54,465 bases of DNA from Tenacibaculum sp. L6 (GCF_028823685.1 NZ_JAPEHZ010000010.1:1-54465); one strand, 5' to 3'; counted from the stretch's first letter, positions 44,195 through 52,073 are shown. Notes: a model not told the origin generated them from the sequence alone. Translations and numbers: made by a program.

Positions 44195-44232
44195 AAAAAA
44201 ATCCGAAGTAGAAAACTACTTCGGATTTTTTA
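44195..44232 (+). terminator. terminator after the DUF6370 gene
   Basis: An 11-pair stem ATCCGAAGTAG / CTACTTCGGAT with loop AAAA, an A-run before and a T-run after. It insulates the toxin-antitoxin operon. Confidence 0.87.
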
Positions 44233-44234
44233 TA

Positions 44235-44276
44235 TACATTAATAATTATATATACTTTATATATTATGTATATTTG
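44235..44276 (+). promoter_or_regulatory. promoter and probable operator of the toxin-antitoxin operon
   Basis: An exact -7 box TATATTTG (44269-44276) lies 33 bases before the antitoxin ATG. Just upstream is an imperfect AT-rich palindrome bounded by ATACAT and ATGTAT, overlapping the promoter. Ribbon-helix-helix antitoxins commonly repress their own operon from such sites; binding here is inferred. Confidence 0.5.
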
Positions 44277-44309
44277 TATCACCTTTAAATTATTAAAACA
44301 ACTTAACAA

Positions 44310-44558
44310 ATGAAAAAATTGGTAGAAGTAAACGATACTCTTCTTACCAAACTGAAAGTATTATCCGCTTTTGAAGGATTAAGTGTAAAAGCTTTAATGG
44401 AAAAAGCTATTGAATTGTTTGTTATTCAAAAGGAAAGAGAACAATTAGATAGTTTAACCGATGAACAAAAAGAAGATTTAGGCTTATTACTCTTAATGCA
44501 ACAAGCTGATAGAACTAAAACAGTTAGTAAAGATGAGATTTTTAAACTGTTAGAATAA
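44310..44558 (+). CDS. antitoxin, ribbon-helix-helix-like
   Basis: An 82-residue protein whose start, MKKLVEVNDTLLTKLKVLSAFEGLSVKALMEKA, has the short strand followed by two helices of a ribbon-helix-helix DNA-binding domain. The rest is a helical, acidic tail (LDSLTDEQKEDLGLLLLMQQ, then SKDEIFKLLE) suited to wrapping a toxin. It is directly followed, with no gap, by a RelE/ParE-like toxin gene, the usual antitoxin-first order. Preceded by its own promoter and palindrome. The DNA-binding fold is inferred from the pattern, not from a search. Confidence 0.8.
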   Translation: MKKLVEVNDTLLTKLKVLSAFEGLSVKALMEKAIELFVIQKEREQLDSLTDEQKEDLGLLLLMQQADRTKTVSKDEIFKLLE

Positions 44559-44825
44559 ATGAATGTAATTTACCTAGAAAGCTTAGCTAAAGATTTAAAA
44601 AAAATTAAAAACAAAAAACTATTAAAGTCTCTTTCGCAAGTTTTCACAACACTTGAAGAAACTGATGATTTGTTTAAAATTTCTAGTGTAAAAAAAATGT
44701 CTGGTCATCCAGATGCTTATCGAGTTAGAATAGGTGATTATCGTCTAGGTATTTATTATTCTGATAATAAAGTTACAATTGCTCGGTTTGTAAAGCGAAA
44801 CGATATTTATAAATTATTCCCATAA
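44559..44825 (+). CDS. RelE/ParE-family toxin
   Basis: An 88-residue basic protein with the fold order of RelE/ParE toxins: helical LAKDLKKIKNKKLLKSLSQVFTTL, then VKKMSGHPDAYRVRIGDYRLGIYY and IARFVKRNDIYKLFP. The RVRIGDYRLGI strand and the C-terminal R-DIY-FP end are family hallmarks. RelE-type members cleave mRNA in the ribosome and ParE-type members poison gyrase; sequence alone does not settle which. Its ATG follows the antitoxin stop immediately, so the two are coupled, and a terminator closes the operon. Confidence 0.87.
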   Translation: MNVIYLESLAKDLKKIKNKKLLKSLSQVFTTLEETDDLFKISSVKKMSGHPDAYRVRIGDYRLGIYYSDNKVTIARFVKRNDIYKLFP

Positions 44826-44862
44826 AAAAATCGATGTAAACTTTACATCGATTTTTTATTTT
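44822..44862. terminator. bidirectional terminator between toxin and aldo-keto reductase
   Basis: TCGATGTAAA and TTTACATCGA pair around a single C (effective loop AACTT-like), with A-runs on the left and T-runs on the right. It can end both converging transcripts. Confidence 0.8.
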
Positions 44863-44876
44863 AGATTTTATTCAAC

Positions 44877-45917
44877 TTATGGAGCTGGATTCGGAATTAC
44901 CTTGTGCACTGCTTCAATCTCTGCTAAAATATCTTCTGACAATTCAATATTGATAGAATTGATATTTTCTTTTAACTGACTCATTTTCGTAGCTCCAATA
45001 ATATTACTCGTTACAAATGGTAACTGATTGATATATGCTAACGACAACTCTGTTAATGTTAATCCGTGTTTGTTTGCTATTTTTTGATACTCTAAAACCG
45101 CTTTTTCTGAACCTTCATTTTTATATCTAGCGATAAACCTTGGAAATAAGGTTCCTCTTGCTCCCTCTGGAGTTTTACCATCAATATATTTTCCTGTTAA
45201 TACTCCTTGTGCTAATGGAGAATACGCTAACAAACCAATATTTTCTCTCATAGAAACTTCAGACATTCCTACCTCATATCCTCTATGAATTAACGAGTAT
45301 GAGTTTTGAATCGTAACCATTCTTGGCAAACCGTGTTGTTCTGCTGTTTGCAGATATTTCATCGTTCCCCAAGGTGTTTCGTTAGACAAACCTACATGCT
45401 TTATCTTTCCTTGTTTTACAAAATCGTTCAAGGTTTCTAAAATCTCTAAATGCTTTTCAGCTTCTTTAGTAGAAGTTTTATACGGATAATCACGCACTCC
45501 AAAACAGTTCACTCCACGATCTGGCCAATGTAACTGATACAAATCAATATAATCGGTTTGTAAACGTTTTAGACTACCTTCAATCGCTTCAGATATATTT
45601 TTTCTATTGAAACCACCTGTTCTGATGTGTGCCGTATAATCGCCTCCTCCAGCGATTTTAGACGTCAACACTACTTTTTCTCTGTTTCCTGTTTTTTTGA
45701 ACCAAGAACCTATAATTTTTTCCGTAGCTCCGTATGTTTCTGGGAGTGCTGGCACAGGGTACAATTCCGCGGTATCAAAAAAGTTTACCCCTTGTTCTAA
45801 GGCATAATCCATTTGTTCGTGACCGTCTGCTTCTGTATTTTGTCGACCCCAAGTCATTGTTCCTAAACAAATTTTAGAAACTTTTACATCGGTATTGGGT
45901 AGTGTTGTATATTTCAT
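44877..45917 (-). CDS. NADPH-dependent aldo-keto reductase, Tas-like
   Basis: A 346-residue TIM-barrel oxidoreductase. The catalytic tetrad is visible as Asp48 and Tyr53 (NFFDTAELYPVP), Lys87 (TSKIAG) and His130 (YQLHWPDRG). The GTMTWGRQNTEADGHEQMDYA and YPVPALPETYGATE segments match the Tas/YajO-type of E. coli closely. These enzymes reduce aldehydes and ketones with NADPH; the physiological substrate is not known. It is a single gene facing the toxin across a shared terminator. Confidence 0.92.
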   Translation of the reverse strand: MKYTTLPNTDVKVSKICLGTMTWGRQNTEADGHEQMDYALEQGVNFFDTAELYPVPALPETYGATEKIIGSWFKKTGNREKVVLTSKIAGGGDYTAHIRTGGFNRKNISEAIEGSLKRLQTDYIDLYQLHWPDRGVNCFGVRDYPYKTSTKEAEKHLEILETLNDFVKQGKIKHVGLSNETPWGTMKYLQTAEQHGLPRMVTIQNSYSLIHRGYEVGMSEVSMRENIGLLAYSPLAQGVLTGKYIDGKTPEGARGTLFPRFIARYKNEGSEKAVLEYQKIANKHGLTLTELSLAYINQLPFVTSNIIGATKMSQLKENINSINIELSEDILAEIEAVHKVIPNPAP

Positions 45918-45943
45918 TCTTTATATCGTTTAACTGTTGAATT

Positions 45944-45991
45944 GTGTAATTGTTTAAAAAAGCAACATAATAAACACTTCAACAATTACAC
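45944..45991. repeat. AT-rich palindromic intergenic element
   Basis: A perfect 11-base inverted repeat GTGTAATTGTT / AACAATTACAC with a 26-base spacer, in the gap between pgk and the aldo-keto reductase. Architecture (arms of 11-14 bases, spacer of about 26) is like the element near 37.15 kb, although the sequences differ. Confidence 0.45.
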
Positions 45992-46020
45992 ATTTAAACT
46001 TTTAATTTGAAAGTTTGTTG

Positions 46021-46054
46021 ATTTGAAAATTAGTGAATTAACTCATTTTCAAAT
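46021..46054. repeat. AT-rich inverted repeat next to pgk
   Basis: ATTTGAAAAT / ATTTTCAAAT, a ten-base perfect inverted repeat with a 14-base spacer, three bases after the pgk stop on the minus strand. TTTGAAAA-type palindromes recur in intergenic DNA of flavobacteria as I recall. It may act as a weak hairpin at the end of the pgk transcript; no U-run is present. Confidence 0.4.
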
Positions 46055-46057
46055 TTG

Positions 46058-47245
46058 CTAATTAAGAATTGCTTCAATTCCTGGTAAGGTACGTCCTTCT
46101 AACATTTCTAACATCGCTCCTCCACCTGTAGACACATAACTCACTTTATCTGCAAATCCGAATTGTTTTACCGCAGCAACTGAATCTCCACCACCGACTA
46201 ACGAGAAAGCTCCATTTTTAGTTGCTTCTTCAATTGCATTTCCTAAACCAATTGTTCCTTGTGCAAACTTTTCCATTTCAAAAACTCCTAGAGGACCATT
46301 CCATAAAATTGTTTTAGACTTTGCGATAACTTCAGCAAATTTTTCAACGGTTTTAGGCCCGCAATCTAATCCCATCCATCCATCAGGAATTTCATTTGTG
46401 TCTACTACCTGCGTATTCGCATCGTTTGAAAAAGCATCTGCAATAACTGCATCTACTGGTAAATGAATTTCTGTATTATTCTCTTTTGCTTTCGCTAAAA
46501 TTTCTAACGCTAAGGCTAATTTATCCTCTTCAACTAATGAGTTCCCAATCTTCCCTCCTAAAGCTTTGATAAACGTAAACGTCATACCTCCACCAACAAT
46601 AATGTGATCTACTTTCTCAATAATATTTTCAATCACACCAATTTTAGACGACACTTTTGCACCTCCTAAAATAGCAGTTACTGGTTTTTCTGAATTGTTT
46701 AATACCTTATCGATGCTTTCAATCTCAGTTGCTAGTAAATTTCCGAAGCATTTATTTTCTGGAAAAAATTGTGCAATAATTGCAGTAGATGCATGTGCTC
46801 TGTGTGCAGTACCAAAAGCATCATTTACATAAACATCTCCCCATTTTGATAATTGTTCAGCAAAAGCAACATCTCCCGCTTTTTCTTCTGGATAAAAACG
46901 TAAGTTTTCTAACAATAAAACTTCTCCGCTTTTTAAATTTGCTACTGCCTCTTCAACAGTTGAGCCAATACAATCATCAACAAATTTTACTTGTACACCT
47001 AACACTTCTGTTACTTTACTAACAATATGGCGTAACGAAAATTGACCTTCTTTACCTTTTGGACGCCCTAAATGCGACATTAATACACAGCTACCGCCAT
47101 CTTCTAATATTTTAATAATCGTTGGTTTTGCTGCTTGAATTCTTGTATCGTCTGTTACTTCAAAACTATCGTTTAAAGGCACATTAAAATCTACACGGAT
47201 TAATGCTTTTTTATTTTCGAAATTGAAATCGTTCAATGTTTTCAT
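46058..47245 (-). CDS. pgk: phosphoglycerate kinase
   Basis: A 395-residue glycolytic enzyme that transfers phosphate from 1,3-bisphosphoglycerate to ADP. The substrate-binding RVDFNVPL (17-24), [21 protein letters not shown] and [14 protein letters not shown] segments of the N-domain and the nucleotide-binding [22 protein letters not shown] and [14 protein letters not shown] of the C-domain are all intact. Length is normal. It is monocistronic with a -7 box about 40 bases upstream of its ATG. Confidence 0.98.
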   Translation of the reverse strand: MKTLNDFNFENKKALIRVDFNVPLNDSFEVTDDTRIQAAKPTIIKILEDGGSCVLMSHLGRPKGKEGQFSLRHIVSKVTEVLGVQVKFVDDCIGSTVEEAVANLKSGEVLLLENLRFYPEEKAGDVAFAEQLSKWGDVYVNDAFGTAHRAHASTAIIAQFFPENKCFGNLLATEIESIDKVLNNSEKPVTAILGGAKVSSKIGVIENIIEKVDHIIVGGGMTFTFIKALGGKIGNSLVEEDKLALALEILAKAKENNTEIHLPVDAVIADAFSNDANTQVVDTNEIPDGWMGLDCGPKTVEKFAEVIAKSKTILWNGPLGVFEMEKFAQGTIGLGNAIEEATKNGAFSLVGGGDSVAAVKQFGFADKVSYVSTGGGAMLEMLEGRTLPGIEAILN

Positions 47246-47284
47246 TTTAAGTTATATTCTATAGTTGTGTTCTGTTTCAGCTAA

Positions 47285-47292
47285 CAAAAATA
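47285..47292 (-). promoter_or_regulatory. -7 promoter element TATTTTTG of pgk
   Basis: An exact TAnnTTTG match on the minus strand, 39 bases before the pgk ATG. No convincing -33 TTG was found. Confidence 0.45.
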
Positions 47293-47340
47293 ATTATTTA
47301 AATCTGATTGGTTTCTATTCTTTTTGAGCTTTCAATCTTT

Positions 47341-47348
47341 TATCTTTG
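47341..47348 (+). promoter_or_regulatory. -7 promoter element TATCTTTG of moaE
   Basis: An exact TAnnTTTG match 18 bases before the chosen moaE ATG. It covers the upstream in-frame TTG, which argues that the TTG is not the start. Confidence 0.55.
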
Positions 47349-47366
47349 TTAAACTTACATACCTAT

Positions 47367-47789
47367 ATGAGCACGACTTCTATAAAAATATCTTCGGAAA
47401 AACTTAATTTACAAGAATGTTACGATTTTGTAACTGATCCTTCTTGTGGTGGAATTGCTGTTTTTGTAGGTACTGTAAGAAATGCTACTCAAAACAAAGA
47501 GGTTACTCAACTTGATTTTTCTACCTACAAGCCTATGGCAATTAAGGAAATGCAAAAAATTGCGGATGCTGCTTTGGAAAAATTTGGAGTAAAAAAGATT
47601 GCCATTCATCATGCAGAAGGTTTGTTAACTATTGGTGATATCCCTGTAATTATTACGGTTTCTTCTCCGCACAGAAAAGCTGCTTTTGAAGCTTGCCAGT
47701 ACGCCATTGACACCTTAAAAGAAACAGTACCTATATGGAAAAAAGAATTTTTTGAAGATGGCGAGGTTTGGGTGAATGCGCATCCTTAA
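47367..47789 (+). CDS. moaE: molybdopterin synthase catalytic subunit
   Basis: A 140-residue protein with the MoaE marks GGIAVFVGTVRN, LDFSTYKPMAIKEM, HHAEGLLTIGDIPVIITVSSPHRKAAFEAC and VPIWKKEFFEDGEVWVNAHP, the lysines of the last segment lying at the active site. It joins two sulfurs from thiocarboxylated MoaD to precursor Z to make molybdopterin. A moaD gene lies about 10 kb upstream; other cofactor genes are not in the window. The ATG is chosen because the -7 box sits over the alternative TTG, leaving a very short leader. Confidence 0.94.
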   Translation: MSTTSIKISSEKLNLQECYDFVTDPSCGGIAVFVGTVRNATQNKEVTQLDFSTYKPMAIKEMQKIADAALEKFGVKKIAIHHAEGLLTIGDIPVIITVSSPHRKAAFEACQYAIDTLKETVPIWKKEFFEDGEVWVNAHP

Positions 47790-47795
47790 AAATGT

Positions 47796-47803
47796 TATAT
47801 TTG
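47796..47803 (+). promoter_or_regulatory. -7 promoter element TATATTTG upstream of the tRNA-like element
   Basis: An exact TAnnTTTG match 46 bases upstream of the tRNA-Ala-like element, so a transcript through that element and the GNAT gene is plausible. No good -33 TTG at the right distance. Confidence 0.4.
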
Positions 47804-47848
47804 ATATTAAGTCATTTCTAATAATGTAAATGCATAACAATCTTTATT

Positions 47849-47921
47849 GGGGCATTAGCTCAGTTGGCTAGAGCGTCCCGATAAGTCGGGAAGGTTTAGT
47901 GTTCGACTCCGATATGCTCCA
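47849..47921 (+). pseudogene. degenerate tRNA-Ala-like element
   Basis: The first 27 bases (acceptor GGGGCAT, TA, D-arm GCTC-AGTTGGCTA-GAGC, G) and the last 20 (T-loop TTCGACT, CCGAT, acceptor ATGCTCC, discriminator A) are those of a flavobacterial tRNA-Ala, and the seven acceptor pairs form (one G-T). The middle 26 bases do not fit. The anticodon arm is a tight hairpin TCCCGA-TAAG-TCGGGA that cannot give a seven-base loop with U33, and the five bases before the T-loop (TAGTG) pair with CCGAT at only one position. The total is one base short. It looks like a tRNA-Ala whose anticodon-to-T-stem part was replaced; function as an ordinary tRNA is unlikely. It ends 17 bases before the GNAT start. 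Confidence 0.65.
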
Positions 47922-47938
47922 CTTTTTATCTTTAAATT

Positions 47939-48472
47939 ATGATTGAGTTCACAACTGCAACCAACCCAACAGAATTGCTTCAAATACTAGAGTTGCAACA
48001 ACAAAACTTGCCCGAAAAATTATCAGAAACAGATAAAAAAGAACAGGGATTTGTTACGGTTCGTCATGACTTAGAATTGTTGCAAAAAATGAATGATGTA
48101 CACCCACATATTATTGCAAAAAGTAATGGTACTGTTGTTGGTTATGCTTTGTCAATGTCTAAAATTTTCAGAAATGATATCCCTATTCTCATTCCTATGT
48201 TTGATGAAATAAATACTACTTCAGAAGGCACTAAACCTTATATTTTAATGGGACAAGTTTGTATAGACAAACATTACCGAGGAAAAGGTATTTTTAGAGG
48301 TTTGTACACAAAAATGAAAGAAGAATTCTCTGGAATATACGACTTTATTATTACAGAGATTGACGAAAAGAATACTCGATCTATCAACGCGCATAAAGCG
48401 ATTGGTTTTAAAACTTTAAAACCCTATACGAGTAACAACCAAGATTGGGGAATTGTTTATTTAACTATTTAA
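47939..48472 (+). CDS. GNAT family N-acetyltransferase
   Basis: A 177-residue acetyl-CoA-dependent acetyltransferase. The acetyl-CoA loop GQVCIDKHYRGKGIFRGLY (R/Q-x-x-G-x-G/A type), the FIITEIDEKNTRSINAHKAIGF segment and the final TYTSNNQDWGIVYL strand follow GNAT motifs A and B. The N-terminus (LQILELQQQNLPEKLSETDKKEQGF) is common in flavobacterial GNATs of unknown substrate. The tRNA-like element lies directly upstream. Its stop codon shares the sequence TTAA with the stop of the converging addB-like gene. Confidence 0.87.
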   Translation: MIEFTTATNPTELLQILELQQQNLPEKLSETDKKEQGFVTVRHDLELLQKMNDVHPHIIAKSNGTVVGYALSMSKIFRNDIPILIPMFDEINTTSEGTKPYILMGQVCIDKHYRGKGIFRGLYTKMKEEFSGIYDFIITEIDEKNTRSINAHKAIGFKTLKPYTSNNQDWGIVYLTI

Positions 48473-51219
48473 TACGGTAAATCAGTAGCTTCTACAAAGC
48501 TGAGTTCCGGATTGTAGAGCTCGGTTAATATTGCTTTTATTTCAGTCATAAATTCTTCTAATCTTTCTTCTGTAATAGCATTGTCAGGTTTTCGATAATT
48601 GGATGAGAAATTCATCTGTAAAAAACCATTTTTTAGGTTTTTAAACGAAATAATTCCTGCTTGAATATCTTGTGTGTTATTATGGGTCGAATTGTACATA
48701 TACGCATATAAAAGAACCTGAATGGCTTTGCTAAACTTATAATCTTTAATAGCAGAAAAATCAGTAACCTTTAAATCTGATTCTTTTACCATCCCTGTTT
48801 TATAATCGATAATTCGAGTAACACCATTGAACTCATCAATTCGATCGACAATTCCTTTTATTTTTATTGGAAAATCAATTCCTTCAACCTTTATTTCTGA
48901 AGATAACTCCTGCTCAGTAGCAATTATTTTTAGTTGATTGTTCTCATCCTTCAACAGTTGTTTTTCCTGCAGTAAAAAATTCTCTACAAAACGATTGGCT
49001 ACTTCAAAAATCAATCGGTTTTTACCTGTGGTTACATCGCCGTTTTTAAAATGCTTCGAAAAGTAAAAAGTGATGAGTTTTTTAGTTTTTTGCTGCATGT
49101 CTTCAATATCATTCGCTTGCAAAAACTTCCCTATAAATGGTTTGTACAACTCTTCTAATGTATCATGTACTACTGTTCCCATTGTATTGGCTGCAACTGT
49201 TTCTTCTACATCCTCTAGTTCATTTATTTTTAAAATTTTCTGCTTGTAAAATGCAATCGGATTGTATAAATAATTGGTCAATGCCGATGGAGAAATTCCT
49301 TTTTGAGCTATTTCTTGCAAACGTTCTAGTACCTTTTCATCCTTTTGAATTTCCTTTAATTGAATAGGTGACGTAACTACTTTTGGACTGATGATTTTTT
49401 CAGTAATATCATCTCGCATCATTTCTAACTGCGTTACAAAACGACTTTTTTCTCCACTTCCAAACACATCGTGCTCGGTATTGTATAAAATGTAAATATT
49501 TTTGGCACGTTGTAACAATCGGAAAAAGTGGTAGGAAAACAGCGCATCTTTTTCTCTGTATGTTGGTAAACCAAACTCTATTTTTACATCAAAAGGAATA
49601 AATGTGTTTTGTTGATGATTTCCTGGCAAAACTCCTTCATTTACTGAAGTGATAATTACATTTTCAAAATCTAGTACACGTGTTTCTAATACTCCCATTA
49701 ACTGTAATCCTTGTAACGGTTCTCCTTGAAATGATAAACTTTCTGATTGTATTAGTTGCCTAAAAAATTGATGTAAGGTTTTTAAATCTTGTACATAACC
49801 AAATTCATTATGCAAGTTTTGCAACTGAGTAAACGCTGTGTAAAAACGGAATAAATATTCTTTTTCTAGTTCGTTAGCATTTTCTTTCAACAAGTTGATC
49901 AACTCAATAATTCTGTTTAAAAACTCACTAATTGATACAAACGAATTGAAAATAGTAACTATTCTTTCTTTAATCTCCTTACTAACTGGAGAAAGAAATG
50001 TTATGATTTCTTCTTGATTAATAAAGGTGTTATTCTCTTTAGCTACTGCTTCTGAAAGCACATCTGCAATGTTTGTTTGCTCATCAACCTGTAATAATCT
50101 GTAAATAGTAGCATCCTTTACCAAGCGTACCACATCTTTATGATAAAAAAGGTTTTCTTCCTTCTTTTCTAACTTTTCTTGATTAAGAAATAATTGAAAA
50201 ATAGCAAAGATTAAACTCGTTGTTGGAATATCTTTTAGTGGATATCCCATCGTAATATTAATCGCATCTACACTTGATGGCAACGAATTCAACGTAATTG
50301 GCAACAGTGTTTCATCTGCCAAAACCAACGCTGTGTTATTATAATTAGGAAGTTTTTCTAAAATCTCTCCTGCATATTTTGTCTGTGTGATGTTTTTAGA
50401 TGCTCCAATTACCTCAATATGTTTACTTTCTGAAAAGTAGTCTTTAATCGTTTGAATTGGGTGCTGCTGATAATAGTTCCAACGAGTTTTATACTTTCTT
50501 AAAAAACTTCCTGCTTGATGTTGACTTTCAAAAAATGTTTTGTCAATATCCCAATAGGCTTCTGCATTTCCATTCAACAAAAATTGTTCAAATAACAATT
50601 CTTCCGCAGCATTTAACGCATTAAACCCTATAAAAAAGTATTTCTTTTGTTGATTTCTATGGATGAAATCCGCTACTTTTTTAGTTGATTCTCGATATAA
50701 AACCCCTTGATATCCGATATTGTTTTCAACCAAAAATTGATAAAAAGCATCGTAATACTTATTCAACTTTTCCATAAATGAAAAGTGATCTTTCATCAAT
50801 TCGGTTTCTTTAAACTCTCCTTTTACCGACCATTTTCGCAAACGATGAATATCCCGCAAATACACAAAGATTTCTCTCGAATTAATTAAATGTTGATCGA
50901 TTTCATTAAAATCTTGTAAAAGCGTAAATGCCCACGACGAAAACACATCAAACGAATCTGGATTCTCTTCTTGTTCTTTGTAAATGGTATAAAAATGGAA
51001 AAGGAGCTGAACTGCATCAATCTTTTTCATTTCAGAAATTTCTTCAACAAAATCACCTATATTGATAATCTCTGGTAAAAAACCTGCCGAAATTTTCTTT
51101 TTAAATGTTTCTTTTACAAAAACTCCTGCCCTTTGTGAGGGCAATATAAACACAACATTTTCAAACGATTTGGTGTTTTGTAAAATACTATCTAACGTTT
51201 CTGAAATAAAAGACTGCAT
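48469..51219 (-). CDS. AddB-like PD-(D/E)XK nuclease/helicase subunit
   Basis: A 916-residue protein. The N-terminal part has a degenerate helicase fold with ILPSQRAGVF in place of a Walker A motif; LQLMGVLETRVLDFENVIITSVNEGVLPG is the UvrD-like motif V-VI region; the C-terminal nuclease shows VHDTLEELY, IVDRIDEFNGVTRIIDYKTG (the Asp and D-x-K of PD-(D/E)XK) and AIQVLLYAYMY (QxxxY). This fits AddB of AddAB-type double-strand-break resection. There is not one cysteine in the whole protein, so the 4Fe-4S staple of Bacillus AddB is absent. No addA-like gene is in the window. Confidence 0.85.
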   Translation of the reverse strand: MQSFISETLDSILQNTKSFENVVFILPSQRAGVFVKETFKKKISAGFLPEIINIGDFVEEISEMKKIDAVQLLFHFYTIYKEQEENPDSFDVFSSWAFTLLQDFNEIDQHLINSREIFVYLRDIHRLRKWSVKGEFKETELMKDHFSFMEKLNKYYDAFYQFLVENNIGYQGVLYRESTKKVADFIHRNQQKKYFFIGFNALNAAEELLFEQFLLNGNAEAYWDIDKTFFESQHQAGSFLRKYKTRWNYYQQHPIQTIKDYFSESKHIEVIGASKNITQTKYAGEILEKLPNYNNTALVLADETLLPITLNSLPSSVDAINITMGYPLKDIPTTSLIFAIFQLFLNQEKLEKKEENLFYHKDVVRLVKDATIYRLLQVDEQTNIADVLSEAVAKENNTFINQEEIITFLSPVSKEIKERIVTIFNSFVSISEFLNRIIELINLLKENANELEKEYLFRFYTAFTQLQNLHNEFGYVQDLKTLHQFFRQLIQSESLSFQGEPLQGLQLMGVLETRVLDFENVIITSVNEGVLPGNHQQNTFIPFDVKIEFGLPTYREKDALFSYHFFRLLQRAKNIYILYNTEHDVFGSGEKSRFVTQLEMMRDDITEKIISPKVVTSPIQLKEIQKDEKVLERLQEIAQKGISPSALTNYLYNPIAFYKQKILKINELEDVEETVAANTMGTVVHDTLEELYKPFIGKFLQANDIEDMQQKTKKLITFYFSKHFKNGDVTTGKNRLIFEVANRFVENFLLQEKQLLKDENNQLKIIATEQELSSEIKVEGIDFPIKIKGIVDRIDEFNGVTRIIDYKTGMVKESDLKVTDFSAIKDYKFSKAIQVLLYAYMYNSTHNNTQDIQAGIISFKNLKNGFLQMNFSSNYRKPDNAITEERLEEFMTEIKAILTELYNPELSFVEATDLPY

Positions 51220-51231
51220 ACCTTGGTTTTC

Positions 51232-51265
51232 TTGTAAGCAAAGTACAATTTTTATCCTACTTTTG
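51232..51265 (+). promoter_or_regulatory. promoter of the nitrilase gene: TTG and -7 TACTTTTG
   Basis: An exact TAnnTTTG at 51258-51265, 22 bases before the ATG, with a TTG at 51232-51234, about 23 bases further up. The spacing is at the long end of the range. Confidence 0.45.
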
Positions 51266-51287
51266 ATAGTACAAACAACCTTTAGTC

Positions 51288-52073
51288 ATGAACACAACGA
51301 ATACTTTAAAAGTAGCTTTGATTCAATCGGATTTGGTTTGGGAAAACCCAACAGAAAATAGAAAACGATTTGAAGAAAAAATGAATGGTTTGTCAGATGA
51401 AATTGATTTAGTCGTTTTACCTGAGATGTTTACTACAGGTTTTACCATGAATGCTTCAACTGTTGCTGAAACTATGGAAGGTGAAACGGTACAATGGCTA
51501 CAATATTTGGCTCAAAAAAAATCCACAGCTATTGTAGGCAGTATTGTTATTCGTGAAAATGATTGTTTTTACAATCGTTTGTTGTTTGTTCGTCCTTCAG
51601 GAAAAATAGATTCGTATAACAAAAAACACACATTTACATTGGCAGGTGAGCATGAAGTATTTTCTTCTGGCACTGAAAGAATTATAGTTGACTACAAAGG
51701 CTGGAAAATTTGTCCACTAATATGTTATGATTTACGTTTTCCTGTATGGGCTAGAAATACTGAAAATTACGATTTATTGCTGTATGTAGCTAGCTGGCCT
51801 AAACCTCGTATTGAAGCATGGGACAGCTTATTAAAAGCGCGTGCTATCGAAAACATGAGCTATACCATTGGTGTGAATAGAGTAGGTGTTGATGCTAACA
51901 ACTATGAGTATACTGGAAATACAGTTTGCTATAATACTTTAGGAAACTGTTTGACGAAAAACGATCAAGGAACCGAAGAAATATTATTTGTTGAGTTAGA
52001 TAAAGAAGCACAAACAAAAACACGTGAACGATTTCGCTTTTTGGATGATCAAGACAGGTTTATATTACAATAA
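51288..52073 (+). CDS. nitrilase-superfamily amidohydrolase (omega-amidase, YafV/NIT2-like)
   Basis: A 261-residue carbon-nitrogen hydrolase. The catalytic triad is visible as Glu46 (LPEMFTTGF), Lys112 (YNKKHTF) and Cys146 (CPLICYDLRFPVW). The MFTTGFTMN phrase, the SWPKPRIEAWDSLLKARAIEN segment and the YTGNTVCYN ending match the YafV/NIT2 omega-amidase group, which hydrolyses alpha-ketoglutaramate or alpha-ketosuccinamate in salvage of transamination products. Length is normal. It is a single gene with its own promoter and terminator. Confidence 0.92.
   Translation: MNTTNTLKVALIQSDLVWENPTENRKRFEEKMNGLSDEIDLVVLPEMFTTGFTMNASTVAETMEGETVQWLQYLAQKKSTAIVGSIVIRENDCFYNRLLFVRPSGKIDSYNKKHTFTLAGEHEVFSSGTERIIVDYKGWKICPLICYDLRFPVWARNTENYDLLLYVASWPKPRIEAWDSLLKARAIENMSYTIGVNRVGVDANNYEYTGNTVCYNTLGNCLTKNDQGTEEILFVELDKEAQTKTRERFRFLDDQDRFILQ

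Noticed and set aside
46789..47022. Plus-strand frame of 77 residues inside pgk
   Set aside because: Leu/His-rich antisense of a conserved, intact enzyme; no promoter or family resemblance.
47939..48472. GNAT as a TacT-like toxin acting on charged tRNA, suggested by the adjacent tRNA-like element
   Set aside because: There is no antitoxin gene beside it, and the protein looks like a general GNAT; the adjacency alone is not evidence.
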